Assembly: GCA_022495995.1 (NCBI GenBank)
Contig: JAFEMH010000342.1
Span: 620,001 to 684,000, forward strand
DNA length: 64,000 nucleotides
Direction: 5' to 3'
DNA from: Adenophora triphylla var. japonica
Lineage: Eukaryota; Streptophyta; Magnoliopsida; Asterales; Campanulaceae
Under the pieces are notes generated by a model. It saw only the letters and a program-made list of their open reading frames with translations, was not told the origin of the DNA and did not search any database. Shown here one piece after another: positions 10,300 through 21,769 of the stretch. The position numbers and the translations under genes were made by a program. Each line of letters starts with the position of its first letter. The first letter of the stretch is position 1.

Positions 10300-11577
10300 A
10301 TGTCTGGTGCAAGAGATATGTCATCCGCTCAGTCTAGAATTCCTCTCATTTCGGGCCAGTTGGACATGAATGATCTGTCAGTAGCAGAGTTACGAGCTGC
10401 TCTTGAAGCCGCCATGGTTCGTGAGTGCAAGGCTCAATTGCTTGCCCAAGTTGCCAAAGCCCGAGAGGAAGAGACTCACGCTAGATTTGTTGAAGCGATG
10501 CGCATCCGAGGGGTCACGATAATTCACCACGAAGATGGGTCGTACGAAGAAATCATCAAAGCCAGCGGTGTTGATTATGGGAATGGAAATGTAATGAAAG
10601 GGGTGAATGAAGATGGACAAGATAAGATTCTTTCCCCGACACCTTATGTGGTCCAAACTCAGATTAAGGATGAACAGCTGATCCCTGAGGTTTTCAGTTT
10701 TCCTAATCAACTTGATTTGAATAGTCAGTACCAGCCAGATTCCCAAGGATTGTACCATTCTGTGAATGGCCAGCCTAACCAGAAAGGATCACTGCCATTT
10801 CACTCTGACCAAGCTCCCCTTCAAGGAAATGTTTCTCTATCACCAATGAGTTCATTTGGTTTCAACTTATCATCCCCGCATGATGAGCACTCAGGACCAA
10901 CCTCATATGTAACCGTGAATCAGATGTCTCTCATTCCAGCTATGAACCCTATCCAGCCAAGGACGCCAATAATTGAGTCCCCTCCAAAGACAGTTTAGAC
11001 AGAAAGGAAGAAAGCATACTGGGGAAAGGTGGGAATGCCTATGAATCAATTCCTCAGGATTTTGGTGAGCGGAGGACTGGTTCAGCCACTAGTCAATTAT
11101 GTCCCTCCTCATAACGACACAAAGATAAATCCGAGCAAGTATTGTTACTATCACCAATATCAGGGCCATACCTCATACGAATGCAGACAGTTGAGGGTGA
11201 TCATTCAAGAACTTATTGATGAAGGGAAGATCAAAGTTGGCTCTCATGAAGAAAACAGTGTCCAGAGTCATGGTCAATTTCCACCGCGCAAGAAGCGAGA
11301 ATTTGATGACCTGGGAATAACAACTGGGGAAGCTTTCAACGGATTGATGCGAAGGGGAATGATAAAGCCACTTGATAATTATCAACCTACCAAGCCTAAT
11401 CCGAATTTGGATCGTGACAAGTACTGTTACTATCATCAGTACCCTGGGCATTTAACCAACGATTGTTCCGTTCTAAAGGTGCTTATTCAGAAGCTGGTTG
11501 ATGAGGGAAAAATTGAGAAAGCTCCTCCAAAGGTGATCGACAATCCTCTTCCGCAATTCCAAGGATACCCCATGTGA
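10300..11577 (+). pseudogene. Gag-like protein of element 2: N-terminal domain plus two zinc knuckles, no capsid domain
   Basis: The likely start is the ATG at 10300 (MSGARDMSSAQSR). The N-terminal part has a helical SVAELRAALEAAMVRE segment and the strand VTIIHHEDGSYEEI, comparable in place to TVAVSQPDGTFVLIEDEE in element 3's gag. After a stop at 10998 the same frame continues. It then carries two C-x2-H-x4-H-x4-C knuckles, CYYHQYQGHTSYEC and CYYHQYPGHLTNDC. Each is followed by a similar helix (IIQELIDEGKI, LIQKLVDEGKI). The capsid region (W...F...F) seen in element 3 is absent. The product could bind nucleic acid but not build a particle, so the element probably relies on another Tat element for proteins. 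Confidence 0.8.
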
Positions 11578-12458
11578 AGAAGTCAGTCAGTCAGGCATCG
11601 TAGGGTCCTAGATTGTTTTATTTTGTTTTGCTAGCAAGTGTTCCTATGGTTTGAATCTAGTGCATCCATGCTATGAGTCTTTTATTTCAATAATAAAATA
11701 TTTGTTTCTATTCCTGCTAGACTCGAGACATTACTTGCACACCCGCGTTACATTTTAATTAAAACGATCTTATTCTAAATGATCACTTGCGCTGCTCACT
11801 AACTAATGCTTTGAAATGGCTAATATTTAAATTAATTCGAGCAAGAAAATCGACTGATATCCTTCCCAAAGTGGGGCTTATCAATTCCCCCATCTTGCAT
11901 CCCATGTGCTCACACATCTCCCTTCGTCCATCTCGTTGGTCGATGAATTTGCACGGATCTTTCTCAGAGTAAGCTTAAGCAAGCAATAAAGACTTGATCT
12001 CGTTCGGATCATCCGGTAGGGACTGCGATTGCAACTTTCACCCTTAGGAAAACCATTATCGTACCCTCACTAAATCATACCCCTTCAGTTCAAGATCGGC
12101 ACGTTTTGAAACCCGTCTAAACCATCTCCAGGAAAAGAGGGACTATACTTGAGGCTCCCGCGATGCAAAAGAAGATTGACCGTCTCCAAGTTCAAGAACG
12201 ACGGAAAGCAATGATCCATCCTGGGGACTAGCTGAAATGCTCCTCTCAAAGGCAAAATTGAAAAAAAAAGAGGGAGACAAAAATACAAAAAAAGAAGAAG
12301 AAAGGAAAATAGAAAAAAAGAAGAAAGAAAGCATAGTCCCCAGCGATCCTCTCGAAAGCAAAAGTCAAAGGATCCGGTCGTTACTCAAGAGGAGTCTCAA
12401 AGTGAATAAAGAGACAACACGGATGTCCCTCACCTTTACCTCTAACCAATCCCGGCCA

Positions 12459-12765
12459 TCCTCTCGATTTTAGAGGATATTCCCACTACCTTGACCAATT
12501 CCAAGTCGTCCTCTCGATTTTAGAGGATATCCCCTCACCATTACCTCTAACCGATCCCAAGCCGTCCTCTCGATTTTAGAGGACACTCCCATTACCGTTA
12601 CCCTTGCCTTTGGCCGAAGCCAAGAATGACCTCTCGTTCTTAGAGGCAAATCAATTCCCTTACCTTAGAAATCCCAAACACACCCCCAAAAGCCAACCTC
12701 TCATCTTTAGAGGTTCAGTCAGCAAAAGGCCTAGCCGACCTCTCGTTTTAAGAGGTCATGATATC
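12459..12765 (+). repeat. Array of short stem-loops (CCTCTCG...AGAGG)
   Basis: At least six units read as CCTCTC(G)-loop-(T)AGAGG: near 12460, 12512, 12568, 12631, 12699 and 12743. Each has a 5-6 bp stem around a 6-8 nt loop, and the first three are spaced about 50-56 bp apart. Loops vary while stems are kept, which suggests RNA structure. The array lies between gag and the satellite-like array. Confidence 0.65.
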
Positions 12766-14714
12766 CTAAATCACCTGAAGACCGATCAAAATCCCGAGAC
12801 CCAGTCGCAGTTCCTACCGGATAGCAGTTTCATTCCAATATTGTCGGGATCTAAAGCAGATTATTGCTTAAAGCGGAGCCAAGTCCATCCCGGCTCAAAG
12901 GACCGTCAAGCGAAGATTGTGCAAATTCCATCTGTTCGTTCGTTGTTTTATGTGAGCATATTTCATTTCTCCTCCGCAAACACTTGCCGTGGATGTCCCA
13001 TTGGGGCTTCACTTCTGTGTCTCCCATCGACACTCTAAGAGGACATGTTCTTTCAATTCTCAAAATCCTCAAAGGTCCTCAGAATCCCCGAATTCCATCG
13101 TTCATTCTCTTCATTCGGGATAAGCCCGAACTACGGCGACCTGAGCTCCTCCCAAGGAGGGGAACGTAGGCAACCATAACTGGTCTGGTCGAAATCACAA
13201 ACAGATCTCAGAAAAATTCGGTCTCCTCAAGGACCATTCCCATACACCTTCCATCCTTCTAAATTTGATCCTCGATATCAGTGGGTTTTCTCCTCAAGAT
13301 TAATTGGAATATTTGCTCATGTCGGCTTTGGTGGTTGAATAACCCGAACATCATTAAAGGGTTTTAAGTAGCCTTGTGATCATCGTGAATAAGACAGGTT
13401 TTCAAGTGTCTCGGTAAGTCTTCTTCTCTACATTTTTAGGGATATAGAGCTAAACACTGTATTTATGTCAGCAGGGGCTTCCATACACTTTCCACACCTT
13501 GTAACGCTTATACTCTCCCAAAAGAGTTAAACCAAAAGGCGAGAGTGTCGTACGCAAGTCCGGAAACTATTCCCACCATTCGAAAGATGCGCCCCTGCGC
13601 ATAAATGTTCCTATGTCTTGTTCGCCGACTGACTGGCTGAAACTTGAAGAGTAACTTCCCCCTGAGTTGCATGATTGTGTTGACTACAGTAAGACTGGGT
13701 GTTAGATTGGGGCTTGGCCAGAGGAAGAGAATGATTTGTGCACTTGTACGGTTCCAGAGGCTGGTTCTATAACCCCGACCCTTGGGAATTGATTTGCTAC
13801 TAAAGGCATACCTCATGTTGGAGCTACTGAGTTCCATACCCTAGGCAAAAGTGAGAAGTTTTGAAATAATGTGGAAGCCTAGATTGTAGGGCTTGTCAGC
13901 ATGACTTGTTGTATCACGCGACAGAATGTGTCCCAGCTATCCTGAGTCGTGCGACACAATAGGTCCAACACCAGACATCAGCAAGCTGCAATCTAATCTA
14001 TACCAGGACACGCCCCGACTTTGTCACAAGCTGCAAACAACCAAAACCATCAGCCTGCAGATAAGCCTGGGAGAGGGATTCATTCAGTTCAAATGCATAC
14101 GAACCCTCATACATATGTCATACACAATTACCCAAAACAGTTCCATAATCTCATGTACAAACCCGGCAAGGCCAACCTGTCAATACAATAATCACACTTT
14201 TCTTCCCGCATTCTCCAGAATGGACAGATTCGTGCAAACAAGCTAACATAGTTTAACCGTCGCTAACAAAATAGCATAATCCGATGTAGTGTTTGGAGTG
14301 TTGTTTTCTCCCGCAGGTACAATAATCAAACTGAGCAAACCTCAAAGATTGCCCCTCAAAGCACAACCGAGACAAAGAATCCATGTTTATTTGAATCTCC
14401 CCAGCAGTGCGCATCAGGATCAGTGACCCCTCCGCCAAGGCACCAACAAGAGTCTGATCCCTAGCAAGCAAAATACGCGACTTACCAAGCAAAGCTCAAT
14501 ACACGTAAGTCAACCGTCAACAGAGACCGCCCCACACTTAACAGCTACACTTATCCCCAGCAGTAGTAGCCTGAGTCTCTTCGACACCCACAAAGATCAG
14601 CAATGGCACGAGACCCTCCGACAGCCGCAATCATCAGCCGTAGCATCAATCCCTCCGGCAGCTACAGGTAAGCACAGCACAGGTATGAAAGCATATCTTA
14701 GTCAACTACTTTTC

Positions 14715-15580
14715 TAAAAGTCAAAATCGCGGGTGACTCCCAAAGAAAAAAGTCAAATTCGCGGGTAACTCCCAAAGAAAAAGTCAAAATCGCGGGTGAC
14801 TCCCAAAGAAAAAAGTCAAAATCGCGGGTGACTCTCAAAGAAAAAGTCAAAATCGCGGTCAAAATCGCGGGTGACTCTCAAAGAAAAAGTCAAAATCGTG
14901 GGTGACTCCCAAAGAAAAAGTCAAAATCGCGGGTGACTCCCAAAGAAAAAAGTCAAAATCGCGGGTGACTCCCAAAGAAAAAAGTCAAATTCGCGGGTGA
15001 CTCCCAAAGAAAAAGTCAAAATCGCGGGTGACTCCCAAAGAAAAAGTCAAAATCGCGGGTGACTCCCAAATAAAAAAATCCCAAATAAAAAGTCAAAATC
15101 GCGGGTGACTTCCAAAGAAAAAGTCAAAATTGCGGGTGACTCCCAAAGAAAAAGTCAAATCGCGGGTGACTCCCAAAGAAAAAAGTCAAATTCGCGGGTG
15201 ACTCCCAAAGAAAAAAGTCAAATTCGCGGGTGACTCCCAAAGAAAAAGTCAAAATCGCGGGTGACTCCCAAAGAAAAAAGTCAAATTCGCGGGTGACTCC
15301 CAAAGAAAAAGTCAAAATCGCGGGTGACTCCCAATGAAAAAAGTCAAATTCGCGGGTGACTCCCGAAGAAAAAGTCAAAATCGCGGGTGACTTCCAAAGA
15401 AAAAATTCAAAATCGCGGGTGACTCCCAAAGAAAAAAGTCAAATTCGCGGGTGACTCCCAAAGAAAAAGTCAAAATCGCGGGTGACTCCCAAAGAAAAAA
15501 GTCAAATTCGCGGGTGACTCTCAAAGAAAAAGTCAAAATTGCGGGTGACTCCCAAAGAAAAAGTCAACATCTTGGATGAC
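14715..15580. repeat. ~30-bp tandem array, 'gtcaaaatcgcgggtgactcccaaagaaaaa'-type units
   Basis: Roughly 27-30 head-to-tail copies alternate between two subtypes, 'caaaatcgcgggtgac' and 'caaattcgcgggtgac'. Units differ mainly in the length of the A-tract and a few substitutions. The array ends with diverged copies carrying 'cctaacagtcgtgtccttgg' up to about 15675. It lies just upstream of the 3' LTR, the position where Tat elements carry hypervariable arrays that can seed satellites. Confidence 0.95.
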
Positions 15581-15848
15581 TCCCCTAACAGTCGTGTCCT
15601 TGGGTGACTCCTCTAACAGTCGTGTCCTTGGGTGACTCCCCTAACAGTCATGTCCTTGGGTGACTCCCCTAATAGTTCAAACTACGACCGGCTTGTTTCC
15701 CTCCCAGGGATACGTAGGAATCCTTTCTCAAAAGGTCCAGCCATCCGATTCCCCATATCACCGTCTAGCCCTTCGCCTTATCCCCCAGCCGCTCATTGGG
15801 ATTGGGTCTTATTTTATCGACAACCTCACTTTTTCCAAAAGTGATGTT

Positions 15849-15860
15849 GCCGAGGGGCTC
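15849..15860 (+). other. Polypurine tract of element 2
   Basis: 'gccgaggggctc' immediately precedes the 3' LTR, which starts TGTAAG at 15861. It is a short, imperfect purine tract. Confidence 0.45.
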
Positions 15861-17454
15861 TGTAAGTACGCCAATCCAATTCGCGACCTTTCCAGATGCA
15901 TTTTAATACGATAAAATTGCATTTAGGGGCATTTTGGTAAATTCCCAATCCATCCCGAGACTTCCGAAAACATTTCATAAGTTTCTCGCGAAGGAAGTAC
16001 TTTTTTGTACTTTGCTCAGGCCAAGGGACCTAAAAGGAATAAATCTGTTTTGGACTTTTCAGGTATTATCCAAGAAGGTTCCAGAATCAGATTTGGCGCC
16101 AAAAAACGGTTGGTGGCATCTCCTGTCGCGCGACAACTCGAAGCCTTGGAAAGTGGTTACAGAGTGACGTGCGACATATGATGACCATGATCAGCAGCTA
16201 TAAATAAGACCCTACCCCTCTCAGTTTTGGATCCCAATTTCAGCCTCCTAACGTCACTCTGCACAAATTGTCCCAGAACCTCTCTCTCTCCTCCTCCCTC
16301 ACCAAAACTATCCAATTCCTCTCTAATTCCCTCACCCTTCATACACCTTCAACCCAATTACCCTTCTTCCCCAAGCACCTTGAATTCTCCAATCCAGTTC
16401 TCAGTTCGTGCATAGATCTCCATCTCAGAAGCTGAATTGAAGGCTTTTGTACCTAACTTGGTGTAGAAGTTGAGGACTACAAGGGTAACACCTCTCCCTC
16501 TCTCTCTCTCTCTCTAATCTATTTGTCTAGTTGTTCTTCCTTCTTCTCCACTTGATAATCAGGCTCCATCTGCCTCAGATTATCAAGTGGCAACTACAAT
16601 CTCTCTGTTTAAATCGTGTTTGCTTGAGTCCAATTGCATGTTCATGATGTGATCTACTTATTATTGCAATTTGGATGTCAAGGGAGTGTGGATCTCCCAT
16701 ATCCACACTCCTTTGGTTGATTCGTATCTAATTCATGCTATTCTGATTGGTTTTGGTATAATTGTTTGATTTGATTGTGGATCTGGTGAATCTGTTTCTC
16801 AGTTTGTAAGGTACCTGCATATGGTAAACCTGTGTCACGCGACACACTTGGACATGAGGAGTCCTGTGTCACGCGACATATCGTGACCATCTGCAGGGAC
16901 CATGTTTCAGTTGTAAGTTTTTTATCTCATTAGCTTAGCATTTAGTTGTAGTTAGTTTGTTTAATGATCAGATCTGGTTTATAATTGTGTTTTGTGTTCA
17001 TCTAGAGATCGCTATAATATGTTTGTTGTGAGTCTTTGCATGGTGACTATTGGTGTCACGCGATACATTTGGACATGAGGAGTCATGTGTCACGCGACAT
17101 AAGTAGTCCTTTGTAGAGGACTCATTTTCAGTTGTAATCTGTTCTTATTGTTGTAATGGGATGTGGCCTCCCTGAACAATTGGTCTACAAATTGTAATGA
17201 TCTCTCCTATTCAATAAAAATTCATGTTATTGCACTTGTTCATTATCGTTGTTTGCACACTTTTTTGAATTATTTGGATGTCTAAATTAGAAAGACTCGT
17301 CCGCAGACGAGGCGTGTTGGGTGAACTCTCGGTTCTTCCCAACATGTAACCTGACCCTCGGACCCATTCTCTTCCAAAAGGTTTTAAAGTGCACCTCTAA
17401 AAGCATGGCGTGGCGACTCCTTATTATTTTATTTTTTCGGCGAGTGCACATTCA
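15861..17454 (+). repeat. 3' LTR of Tat element 2
   Basis: Direct repeat of the 5' LTR. It carries a segment absent from the 5' copy near 16080-16107 ('ccagaatcagatttggcgcc') and the TATA box CTATAAATAAG at about 16198. The TSD GTTAC follows at 17455-17459. Confidence 0.92.
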
Positions 17455-17652
17455 GTTACCTTAGTTGTTGTTCTCAAAGGACGTGTCCCGATGTTGACAT
17501 CCAACTCTATCTGCCCCTTGGCGTCAACCCTGTGATTGGTGAAGCCTTCTAGTCGACCTGAGTAAGGTGACAACCTGACATCCGTCAATCCCATATCGAG
17601 GAAGGTTTTGTAGTAGAGAATATCTTTGCAGGCCCCCGTGTCAACCAAGATT
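17455..17652 (-). pseudogene. N-terminal half of the Tat element 1 protease
   Basis: The minus strand reads VDTGACKDILYYKTFLDMG and then GRLEGFTNHRVDAKGQIEL. This is a retropepsin-like domain with a D-T-G active-site triad. The reading frame is cut at 17454 by element 2, and the remainder is at 7142-7365. This piece follows gag directly on the minus strand. Confidence 0.85.
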
Positions 17653-17731
17653 CTACTTGACGTGCAATCATCAACGAGCCCTAGAGAATTACTAAAATTT
17701 GCTCCCTTGTAGCCATGCTGGCGGCCAGATC

Positions 17732-19689
17732 TTAGGGATAGAAACTGATTAACTCCTCTTTTACACAGCTCCTTGGAGGTACATAAGGAGCTTTGTTTAA
17801 CTGGAACGTCTTGTGCTTGAGGGCAGTGTTGCTCGTTTCCTCAGCAATTACCCCCAACGTCAATCTAGGTTGTCTTGGCTCTAGGACACCTCTGGTAGGT
17901 CGATCTCCTCCTACATGAAGATCTCCCTTCACGAACCTATCCAACCTTCCTTCATTCACCCACTTTTGGATGATCCTCTTCAGACGTTTACACTCCTTTG
18001 TTGTGTGCCCGGTGTCCTTGTGATACTCACAGTACCTACCGTTATCCCTTCTGAATTTGTTTTGAGCATTCATTAGGGTAGGAGGACCTAGGTCGACTGT
18101 TTTCATGATCTCAATCCGACTAACTGTGAGTGGGGTGAAGCTTTTAGGGACTTTTTTCGTCGCTCTAGTTCTGTTTTCCCCTTTTTGTCATTGTTTTTTA
18201 CCTGTCCCCCCTTTGTCGACTCACTAACTTCAGAATGTTTTGAGCCTTTGTCTTTCTTCCTCTCTTTCCGCTCTTCAGCCACGCCCACATCATATGCCCT
18301 CTCAAATAGCTCTTTCCTCGTGTTCGCCCTCCTAACCTGGAGCTCGTAGTCCAGATCGGGAGAGGACACTCCAGTTCTAAAGCAGTTGATGACCTCTCTA
18401 TCTGTGAGGTCTTCCTCAATTTGGTCGACCAACTCTTTAAACCTGGTAAATTAGCTCATAGTACTCTCGTTCTTGCCCTGAGTTATGTTGTTCAGATCAG
18501 TGACTGTTTTCTTACGAGCTTCAGTTGTAGAGAACCTTTTGAGGAACTTCCTTCTCATGTAGCTCCATGACGTGATGCAGCCAGTGGTTAGACCATGCAA
18601 CCAAGTCAGTGCTGCACCTGTGAAGGTGCTAGTTAATGACTTGCATAGCACTTTATCCTCAGAAGAGACCAAACACATTGTGGCCTCAAAGTGCTGCATG
18701 TGATTCAAGGCATTGGTCGCTCATGAGTAATTTTCCAACATGGGCAGCTTGAAACCTGTAGGAGGTCCTTTGTCGAGCATATCCTTGGTTAAATGTCGAA
18801 GAGTGCAGTCATTTCGTTCGACCTTCCCATTGGTGGCTGTCCTATCTGCCTCCATATCATCCAATCTTCGCTTTAAGTTGAGGAGCTCCCTAACATCCAG
18901 GTCGTTCCTTTGGTGGGAGATTGAGTTAGATTTTTGTCTCTCCTCACGATGGGGTTCCCTCCTAGAGAGGGTCCTTTGTCTCTCATTCCTTGGGGGAGTT
19001 ACTTCTCTCATTTCCTGTCGGGGAAACGACCTTTCTCCCATTTGTGGCGACCTACGCTGAGCCATGTCAGCTTCGAGCTGCCTTCTTTGAGATGAGTCAG
19101 CTTCCTGTTCCCTTTGCTGGTTGAGCCTATCCCTTAGGTCGCCAGTTCAATCTATGAAAATGTGGGAGGGGGGAGGCCTTTCGTTCCTCCTTTCTTCACT
19201 AGACGGCCTAGGGCCTCCATTAGCCCGCCTATGAGATGTGAGAGACGGAGCTACCCTTTGTGATCTTCTATCATCCTTGTTAGGAGGCTCATGCATTTTG
19301 AGCAACTCATCTTGTACTTCGAGCAAACTATGCAATATTCTAGCTCGCTCTAACAAAATATCCTTCCTACTAAGGTGAGTAGTCAAGGGACTTGCCATGT
19401 CGCCTCCAACTGTTCGACCCGTTTGGACTCTCTTAGGTGGTTGGCTTACCCCTTGGTTGGGCAGGGGTCTCTTCTGCCTTCTACCATCTTGCAAGCCTGC
19501 ACCATCGGCCACACTATTGGAGTGAGTGACCCTTGTAGTGGGATGCCCCGGTGGAGAAGGGGGCAAGTTTGCATTGCAATTTCCGGCACCTGCGTCTGTG
19601 TTTCTCCCCGCATTTTCAAGCCTTGGCTCAACGGAGGAAGTGGTGGTATGTCCGTCCGATACCATATTAACGGTTGAGTGAGATTTCAA
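17732..19689 (-). pseudogene. Gag of Tat element 1
   Basis: The minus-strand frame starts at about 19689 (MKSHSTVNMVSDG). It has a disordered Pro/Arg-rich N-terminus, then a capsid segment (LTSTFTGAALTWLHGL, SYMRRKFLKRFSTTEARKK, LVDQIEEDLTDREVINCF). A Lys-rich stretch precedes a C-x2-H-x4-H-x4-C knuckle (YCEYHKDTGHTTKEC) followed by LKRIIQKWVNEGRLDRF. Stops after HIFID, LENYS and NESTMS leave the frame in phase. A frameshift near 18106 separates the knuckle part. Family gags form virus-like particles and bind RNA; this copy is inactive. Confidence 0.9.
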
Positions 19690-19705
19690 GGTCTAACGTT
19701 ATCGC

Positions 19706-19723
19706 TTAACGGCAATGAAACCA
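19706..19723 (-). other. Candidate primer-binding site of Tat element 1
   Basis: Three bases inside the 5' LTR the minus strand reads TGGTTTCATTGCCG, beginning TGG as expected. It differs from the PBS of elements 2 and 3. The tRNA is not identified. Confidence 0.45.
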
Positions 19724-19726
19724 AAC

Positions 19727-20341
19727 TGATGATGCAGGAAATGATCCAGATCAGCCTTAGTTCAACAATAGGTTGATCCCTAGCAAATGTGACCTGAAAC
19801 CACGAACAAACGACTAGCCGGGTTGGTCTCCGGCTAATACCCTTCCGCGTGATTATGAGATATAGTGTTATGAGCTTTATATAAAACTGTATTGAACGAC
19901 GTAATCTCAAAATAGCCAATAAGACATTACCTTTTAACGTTGTAGGTTGTCTGGTATATATAGTGGTGTTATGGGATCACTATGAATCCATAAAATCAAG
20001 AAGATGTTGTGGGCGTAACTGTCTCCGAAAATGTAGTAGGCGGTTACAAATAACGACATTGACGGACATACGTGTTGTTAGGTCGAGATCGCTTGAGTAT
20101 TCGAAGTCGACCTGATTTTGCGCATTGGCTTGATAGAAATTGTACAAGTAGATGATCGTAGATCGGACGAATCTAGGTCGGGATCAATGATGGTCGGATG
20201 ATAAGATAGGTCGACTGATATTTGTCGTTTGACCTTTGGTATTGTAGCAATTGGATGGCCCATTCCATGGTATTGTCTTTGTAACATCTGAAATGTTGGG
20301 ATTTATTTGTTGGGCCTAACCCGTCACTTTTATTTCGTTCA
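19727..20341 (-). repeat. 5' LTR of Tat element 1
   Basis: Direct repeat of 1145-1760, followed by the TSD GTGAA at 20342-20346. GTCGAC occurs at 20106-20111 and 20210-20215, upstream of the TATA stretch at 19955-19962 in the minus orientation. Confidence 0.9.
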
Positions 20342-20480
20342 GTGAAAAATGGGAGAAGGTGGGAAAGGTGAAAAATTGATTAGGGGCTAGATTTGAGTTA
20401 ATGCTACGGATGTGTATAATAATGTAGGTATATTTTGATTTGAATGTTACGGGGGTATATAATATTGGGTAATGGGTGTG

Positions 20481-21153
20481 GGGATGGCAATTTTACCGGA
20501 CCCGACCTGAACCCAAACATATCCGAACCCGTTAGGGTCGGGTTCGGTAGCCATTTTTGAAAACCCATCGGGTTCGAGTTCGGTATTTCGATGGTGCCCG
20601 ACCCGACCCGCTATGCATCTATTTTATCCATATACCCCTCTCTTACCCTAACCCTAAGTTTAAGAAGGGTTCTCCCTATGGTCTTCACTCTTCACCCTCA
20701 CCCTACGCAGCTTGAGAGAGAAAGTTAGAGAGAGAGAGACGAAGTCGAAGGCTCCTCCGCTGCCGTCGACGGCGATTCTCTGGTTTCACCATACTACCAG
20801 GTTTCACCTTTTCCTCTCTCTATACAAATAAGGCTGTACTCAAAATGGATCTTCCGTCCCCGAATATACTGTCTTCTTTACTATCTTAGATTAACCCAAA
20901 ATTGCTTACAATCAGCTTCCTTTATTTAACCACACACACATGTGGTGTATTTTCTGTCTTTATTTTGCGAGATGTATTTGATTTGTTTGACTGCTTCTGT
21001 GATCAGGAACTGTTATTGATACTAAAATTATGTTTTACATATCGGGTCGGGTATAGACATTTCGGGTCAGGTTAGGTTCGGTTAATACCCTTGAATAATC
21101 GGGTCGGGTTCGGTTAGGTCAAACCCGACCCGAACCCGAACCGTTGCTATCCC
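20481..21153. mobile_element. Small non-autonomous repeat element with 'gggtcgggttcgg' subterminal repeats
   Basis: Ends GGGATGGCAA and TTGCTATCCC are imperfect inverted repeats. Subterminal regions are built of CCCGACCCGAACCC and its complement, so the ends fold on each other. Flanks AATGGGTGT and AATGAGTGT differ at one base and may be an old ~9-bp target duplication. The middle carries a GA-rich, leader-like stretch (20700-20830). The superfamily is uncertain (hAT or Mutator-like). Confidence 0.5.
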
Positions 21154-21769
21154 TAAATGAGTGTATGAATTTAGGGGTATTAGAGTAATTTTATTCGATT
21201 GCATAATTGAATTTTGAAAATTACGGGTTTACTCAACAATTTTACGGGTTTATATAACCATTCTCAAACTTAAATAGCTTTAGACCATGGGCAATAAGGG
21301 GTTGAGAGGGGGGTTGAATGGGGGGTAAACTAGTTGAGGGTGTGCAATAAGGGGATGAGAGGGGCGTGGTTGAAGGGGAGGGGTTGAATCTTTCCAACCT
21401 TGTTGAAGAAAAAAATGGGGGACCCGCTTCGCCACGCGTCAGCGTCCAATTGGACCGAAAAAAGCGCGTGGCCTACACGCCCAAGGAAGGCGCGTTTTGC
21501 TTTTTTTTTTTCCTACAATGACACATTGCGCCGATTGATTGGTTCCCCATATTTTTTCTTTTTATCTTCAACCCCGATTTTTGAGCTCAATTATTTAACA
21601 GCTATTTTTTTTTTTTGCGAAAATTCTGGAAATTTTTTTCTCTATAAAATGATATAACTTTCTTTTATTTGTACACAAAAAAAAAACCTCTCTTTTCTCT
21701 CAAAAAAAAATCTTAATTATCCTTCTTTAACCCCTTATTTTTTAAAACATTCATCATCTTTTTAGTGAA

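Larger units (their letters stand above)
7366..17454 (+). mobile_element. Non-autonomous Tat-like LTR retrotransposon (element 2), nested in element 1
   Basis: LTRs at 7366-8944 and 15861-17454 both start TGTAAGTACG and end GTGCACATTCA. A perfect 5-bp TSD, GTTAC, lies at 7361-7365 and 17455-17459. Order: 5' LTR, PBS, leader, gag-like ORFs, stem-loop array, non-coding stretch, ~30-bp tandem array, polypurine tract, 3' LTR. No protease, RT, RNase H or integrase is present in the ~7 kb interior. The LTRs are nearly identical apart from a short indel near 7585/16080 and scattered substitutions, so this insertion is younger than element 1. From about 11600 to 14700 I see no gene beyond the array listed separately. 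Confidence 0.92.
1145..20341 (-). mobile_element. Ty3/gypsy Tat-lineage LTR retrotransposon (element 1), defective, interrupted by element 2
   Basis: Two LTRs (1145-1760 and 19727-20341) are direct repeats starting TG and ending CA in element orientation. They are flanked by a perfect 5-bp TSD, GTGAA, at 1140-1144 and 20342-20346. Transcription runs on the minus strand: 5' LTR at high coordinates, then gag, protease, RT fragment, tandem repeat, antisense gene, purine tract and 3' LTR. RNase H and integrase are missing. The protease is split by element 2 (7366-17454). Removing that insert leaves about 9.1 kb. Tat assignment rests on the C-x2-H-x4-H-x4-C gag knuckle and the antisense extra ORF between pol and the 3' LTR, a known Tat/Retand-type feature. 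Confidence 0.9.

Noticed and set aside
15124..15429. 101-residue minus-strand ORF with repeating FFxGSHPRF-like units
   Set aside because: It is a translation of the 30-bp tandem array; no start context or independent support.
14715..15580. CRISPR-like regular array
   Set aside because: Units are contiguous with no unique spacers, and the context is a plant retrotransposon.
18740..19677. Plus-strand ORFs over the gag of element 1
   Set aside because: Shadow frames of the minus-strand gag, which has clear domains.
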